DNA from: Bacteroidales bacterium
GTDB taxonomy: Bacteria > Bacteroidota > Bacteroidia > Bacteroidales > Muribaculaceae
Length of the DNA: 36,011 nucleotides
Assembly (NCBI GenBank): GCA_014800685.1
Contig: JAAVFQ010000001.1
Location: forward strand, 26,998-63,008
Direction: 5' to 3'
Shown: positions 34,296 to 36,011 of the stretch, piece by piece
How positions within the stretch are numbered: position 1 is the stretch's first letter
Layout: each line of letters opens with the position of its first letter
Translations under genes and position numbers: made by a program
Notes under the pieces: generated by a model
What the model was told of the DNA's origin: nothing
The model's input: only the letters and a program-made list of their open reading frames with translations
Database searches by the model: none

Positions 34296-35285
34296 TTATT
34301 TTATATAAGTCTCCAGCGCAGTGAATTCGCCGTCGGGAGATATAGTGACATTGTCAGCTGAAGCCGGAATCAGCACAGAATGTCCCTGAGCTAAATGGAT
34401 AGTGGCGTCAGCGCTTTTGATTGTGGCATTTCCGGCAGTGGCCACGAGAATAACAAATGTGTCCCATTCGGAATAATCCCGGATGATTTCGTGGTCGGAA
34501 TGCAGGAGATTTGTGGTGAAGAGAGGGGTGGCCACAAGGGTGACAGGGACATTGCGCATGGGGAGATACTTAACGCGAGTTTCTGAAACGGGTTCGCGCG
34601 ATATGGCTTCCAGTGCTTCGGTGGAGTGAAGTTCCCGCTCCCGGCCATCGGGCCCCTTTCGATGATAGTCAAAAAGGCGGAATGTGACATCAGAACTTTC
34701 CTGGATTTCACAAACGAAAGTGCCTGCGCCAAGAGCGTGAATGCGTCCGGGCGGGATGAAGAACGCGTCACCTTCCCTGACGTCTATGAAATTCAGTTTG
34801 TCAAGCAGGGCGTCGGAGTTTATCAGTGTTTGGTATTCCTCTTCAGATAGATGGCAGTTAAGACCATTTATCAGAAAAGACCCTTTGTCTGCCGAGATTG
34901 TATACCAGAACTCGGTTTTCCCTCTCTCAAAGCCGAATTTCTTTGCGGTGTCATTATCGGGATGCACTTGTACTGATAGGTCTTGAGCGGCATCGATAAA
35001 CTTCACAAGGAGTGGGAATGAGCATCCGAAGCGCCGGAAATTCCTTTTGCCGAGAATAGCCTCACCATTTCGGGCAAGCAGCTCCCTGATGGTTTTCCCC
35101 TTGTCAGGCCCGGAGGAAACAACTGACTCAAATCCCGGAATATCAGAAATTTCCCAACTCTCGCCTATATGTGGGTGTTCGGTTTCCGGAGAGGTGCATA
35201 AATTGGCACCGCATCCCTCTTTAAACCGAACGATGCGATGACCTCCCCAGATGGTCTCTTTTAATACCGGGTCAAATGTCCACAT
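34296..35285 (-). CDS. manA: Mannose-6-phosphate isomerase, class I
   Basis: A 329-aa zinc enzyme interconverting mannose-6-phosphate and fructose-6-phosphate, feeding GDP-sugar synthesis and mannose use. Cupin-fold metal ligands: QVHPDN (H108) and KTEFWY (E125); FIPPGRIHALGAGTFVCEIQESSDVTFRLFDY is the family signature with the third histidine. The short length is typical of the ManA forms of Firmicutes and Bacteroidota. Start at 35285 (MWTFDPVLKETIWGG) fits the family. The upstream region is very T rich on the plus strand (35335-35370). Confidence 0.95.
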   Translation of the reverse strand: MWTFDPVLKETIWGGHRIVRFKEGCGANLCTSPETEHPHIGESWEISDIPGFESVVSSGPDKGKTIRELLARNGEAILGKRNFRRFGCSFPLLVKFIDAAQDLSVQVHPDNDTAKKFGFERGKTEFWYTISADKGSFLINGLNCHLSEEEYQTLINSDALLDKLNFIDVREGDAFFIPPGRIHALGAGTFVCEIQESSDVTFRLFDYHRKGPDGRERELHSTEALEAISREPVSETRVKYLPMRNVPVTLVATPLFTTNLLHSDHEIIRDYSEWDTFVILVATAGNATIKSADATIHLAQGHSVLIPASADNVTISPDGEFTALETYIK

Positions 35286-35639
35286 GTCTTTCTCAGACTA
35301 TTGATAATATGCTATAACAACCGGGCCCCAAAAAAGTTTTTATTTTTTTTAATTTTTTTTCAATGTGACGATTGATAAATAGGGTGGCCGGGGTTAAGGG
35401 TCAACTATACAAACGAGATAAATGTTAAGTAAGTAGGTGATAAAAATTTTAATGTGCATGTCTCACGAGGCGATTTCCGAGGTAATCTCTCGGCTGAGCG
35501 GAAGAAGCTATAAGCATCTCTTCATGAGCGTCAATGGAAAATTCCCCGGTAGGACGAGTTTTATAGCACAAGAGTTTTCATCTCCCATATATCGTTTAAC
35601 TTTTAGAAATTACTTTAATCACAATAATCTTTAATTACT
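35286..35639. other. Intergenic region manA-DUF6582 gene, 354 bp
   Basis: An A/T homopolymer-rich stretch (about 35332-35370), then repeat copy C8 (35425-35618). A 65-codon ORF across C8 is not a gene in my view, as it lies wholly inside the repeat. No clear promoter seen for the small gene downstream. Confidence 0.5.
35425..35618 (+). repeat. TTAAGTAAGT-family dispersed repeat, full copy C8
   Basis: About 194 bp, starting TTAAGTAAGTAGG and ending with the inverted, slightly degenerate AGAAATTACTTTAA. Its left half aligns with C3 and C6, and its last 60 bp aligns closely with C2 at 3818-3885. It is the copy that connects all partial copies into one family. The downstream gene starts 21 bp after it. 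Confidence 0.75.
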
Positions 35640-35876
35640 ATGAGTGACATTATTGACACTGAGGAGCGCCGAGAGCTTCCCGACTCCATGTTTGGACTTC
35701 CCGAACGCCGGGAATATCCTATGCCTGATGCAGCCCACGTAAGGGCCGCCGAGGCCTATTTCAGATATTGTCCGGAGAATCTTCGTCCGGAGCTTGCACG
35801 AAACATTCTTAAATTTGCAGCTGAGTATGGTGTGAACATTAAGAGCCCGACTGTACTATCGTATGCGCAGGAATAA
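35640..35876 (+). CDS. Small DUF6582-like protein
   Basis: 78 aa, soluble. The pattern LPDSMFGLPERREYPMPDAAHVRAAEAYFRYCPENLRPELARNILKFA resembles the DUF6582 family (LPDSxFGLP...YPxxDxxHVRxA...), found in bacterial and phage proteins. Function unknown. It is preceded by repeat copy C8 and followed by a good terminator (35894-35928), so it is probably a single-gene transcript. No other phage or mobile-element gene is nearby. Confidence 0.75.
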   Translation: MSDIIDTEERRELPDSMFGLPERREYPMPDAAHVRAAEAYFRYCPENLRPELARNILKFAAEYGVNIKSPTVLSYAQE

Positions 35877-35893
35877 GAGAATGGTTTATAAAG

Positions 35894-35928
35894 GAGGCTG
35901 TCTAACAAGTTTAGGCAGTCTCTTTTTT
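35894..35928 (+). terminator. Intrinsic terminator after the DUF6582-like gene
   Basis: GAGGCTGTCTAA (35894-35905) pairs with TTAGGCAGTCTC (35911-35922), with two G-T wobbles, followed by TTTTTT. Confidence 0.85.
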
Positions 35929-35952
35929 CGTTCAGTCAGGCTAAAAAAAAAT

Positions 35953-35987
35953 AAGGCTTTCATGCTGAAATTCAGCGCGAAAGCCTT
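35953..35987 (-). terminator. Intrinsic terminator for a minus-strand gene beyond the right edge
   Basis: AAGGCTTTC (35953-35961) pairs with GAAAGCCTT (35979-35987), with an inner GCTGA/TCAGC stem. On the minus strand it is followed by ATTTTTTTTTTAG. It implies a gene ending just outside the window. Confidence 0.75.
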
Positions 35988-36011
35988 TGCTATGTCATAG
36001 ATTTTTAGTAA

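Noticed and set aside
35437-35634. 65-codon plus-strand ORF upstream of the DUF6582-like gene
   Set aside because: It lies wholly inside repeat copy C8 and is not preserved in other copies.

Overview
The window looks like a chromosomal segment of a gut-type Bacteroidales bacterium, most likely close to the Muribaculaceae. This rests on gene content (LptF/G-type permease, DUF3822 protein next to rsmD, fused RibBA, DUF3316-like protein, paired secreted M6 proteases) and on several promoters with the Bacteroidota form TTTG-N19/20-TAnnTTTG. It is inference, not a database result. The protein-coding content is mostly housekeeping. No tRNA, rRNA, CRISPR array, transposase or integrase gene was seen.

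Layout. At the left, 373-3809 is a minus-strand operon aspS > Nif3-like metal protein > coiled-coil zinc-ribbon protein. A START-like protein and a large LptF/G-type permease follow on the plus strand (4105-6412), then a small minus-strand coiled-coil protein (6800-7180). At 7457-11997 the topoisomerase IV A subunit gene overlaps by 14 bp with a DUF3316-like exported protein gene, which overlaps by 14 bp with an S41 protease lipoprotein gene. On the minus strand come grpE > dnaJ (13912-12095), a MATE transporter > ispE pair (16273-14037), and the operon DUF3822 > rsmD > ribBA > S9 peptidase (21994-16433). An outer-membrane-like protein (22792-22103) is divergent from fabD (22983-23861). Then come asd, a small membrane protein and an M48 protease on the plus strand (24123-26732). 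Two paralogous secreted M6 metalloproteases (28629-26839 and 31219-29126) are followed by asparaginase, enolase and mannose-6-phosphate isomerase, all on the minus strand. A small DUF6582-like gene ends the window.

The most interesting signals lie between the genes. (1) A dispersed AT-rich repeat, about 190 bp when full length, with ends close to TTAAGTAAGT, occurs as at least eight full, partial or end-only copies. Its ends often sit at start or stop codons, and two copies carry a promoter at the inner end. I do not recognise it as a named family. (2) Four gene ends carry a long palindrome with arms of the form GAGGGTGnnnCAAAA but no U-tract, unlike the ordinary intrinsic terminators elsewhere in the window. 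(3) One M6 protease has a 14-unit, in-frame 15-bp tandem repeat encoding (GDDNN)14, at a point where its neighbouring paralog has only a short linker. (4) A second palindromic element lies between the two M6 genes, so that interval is crowded with repeats.
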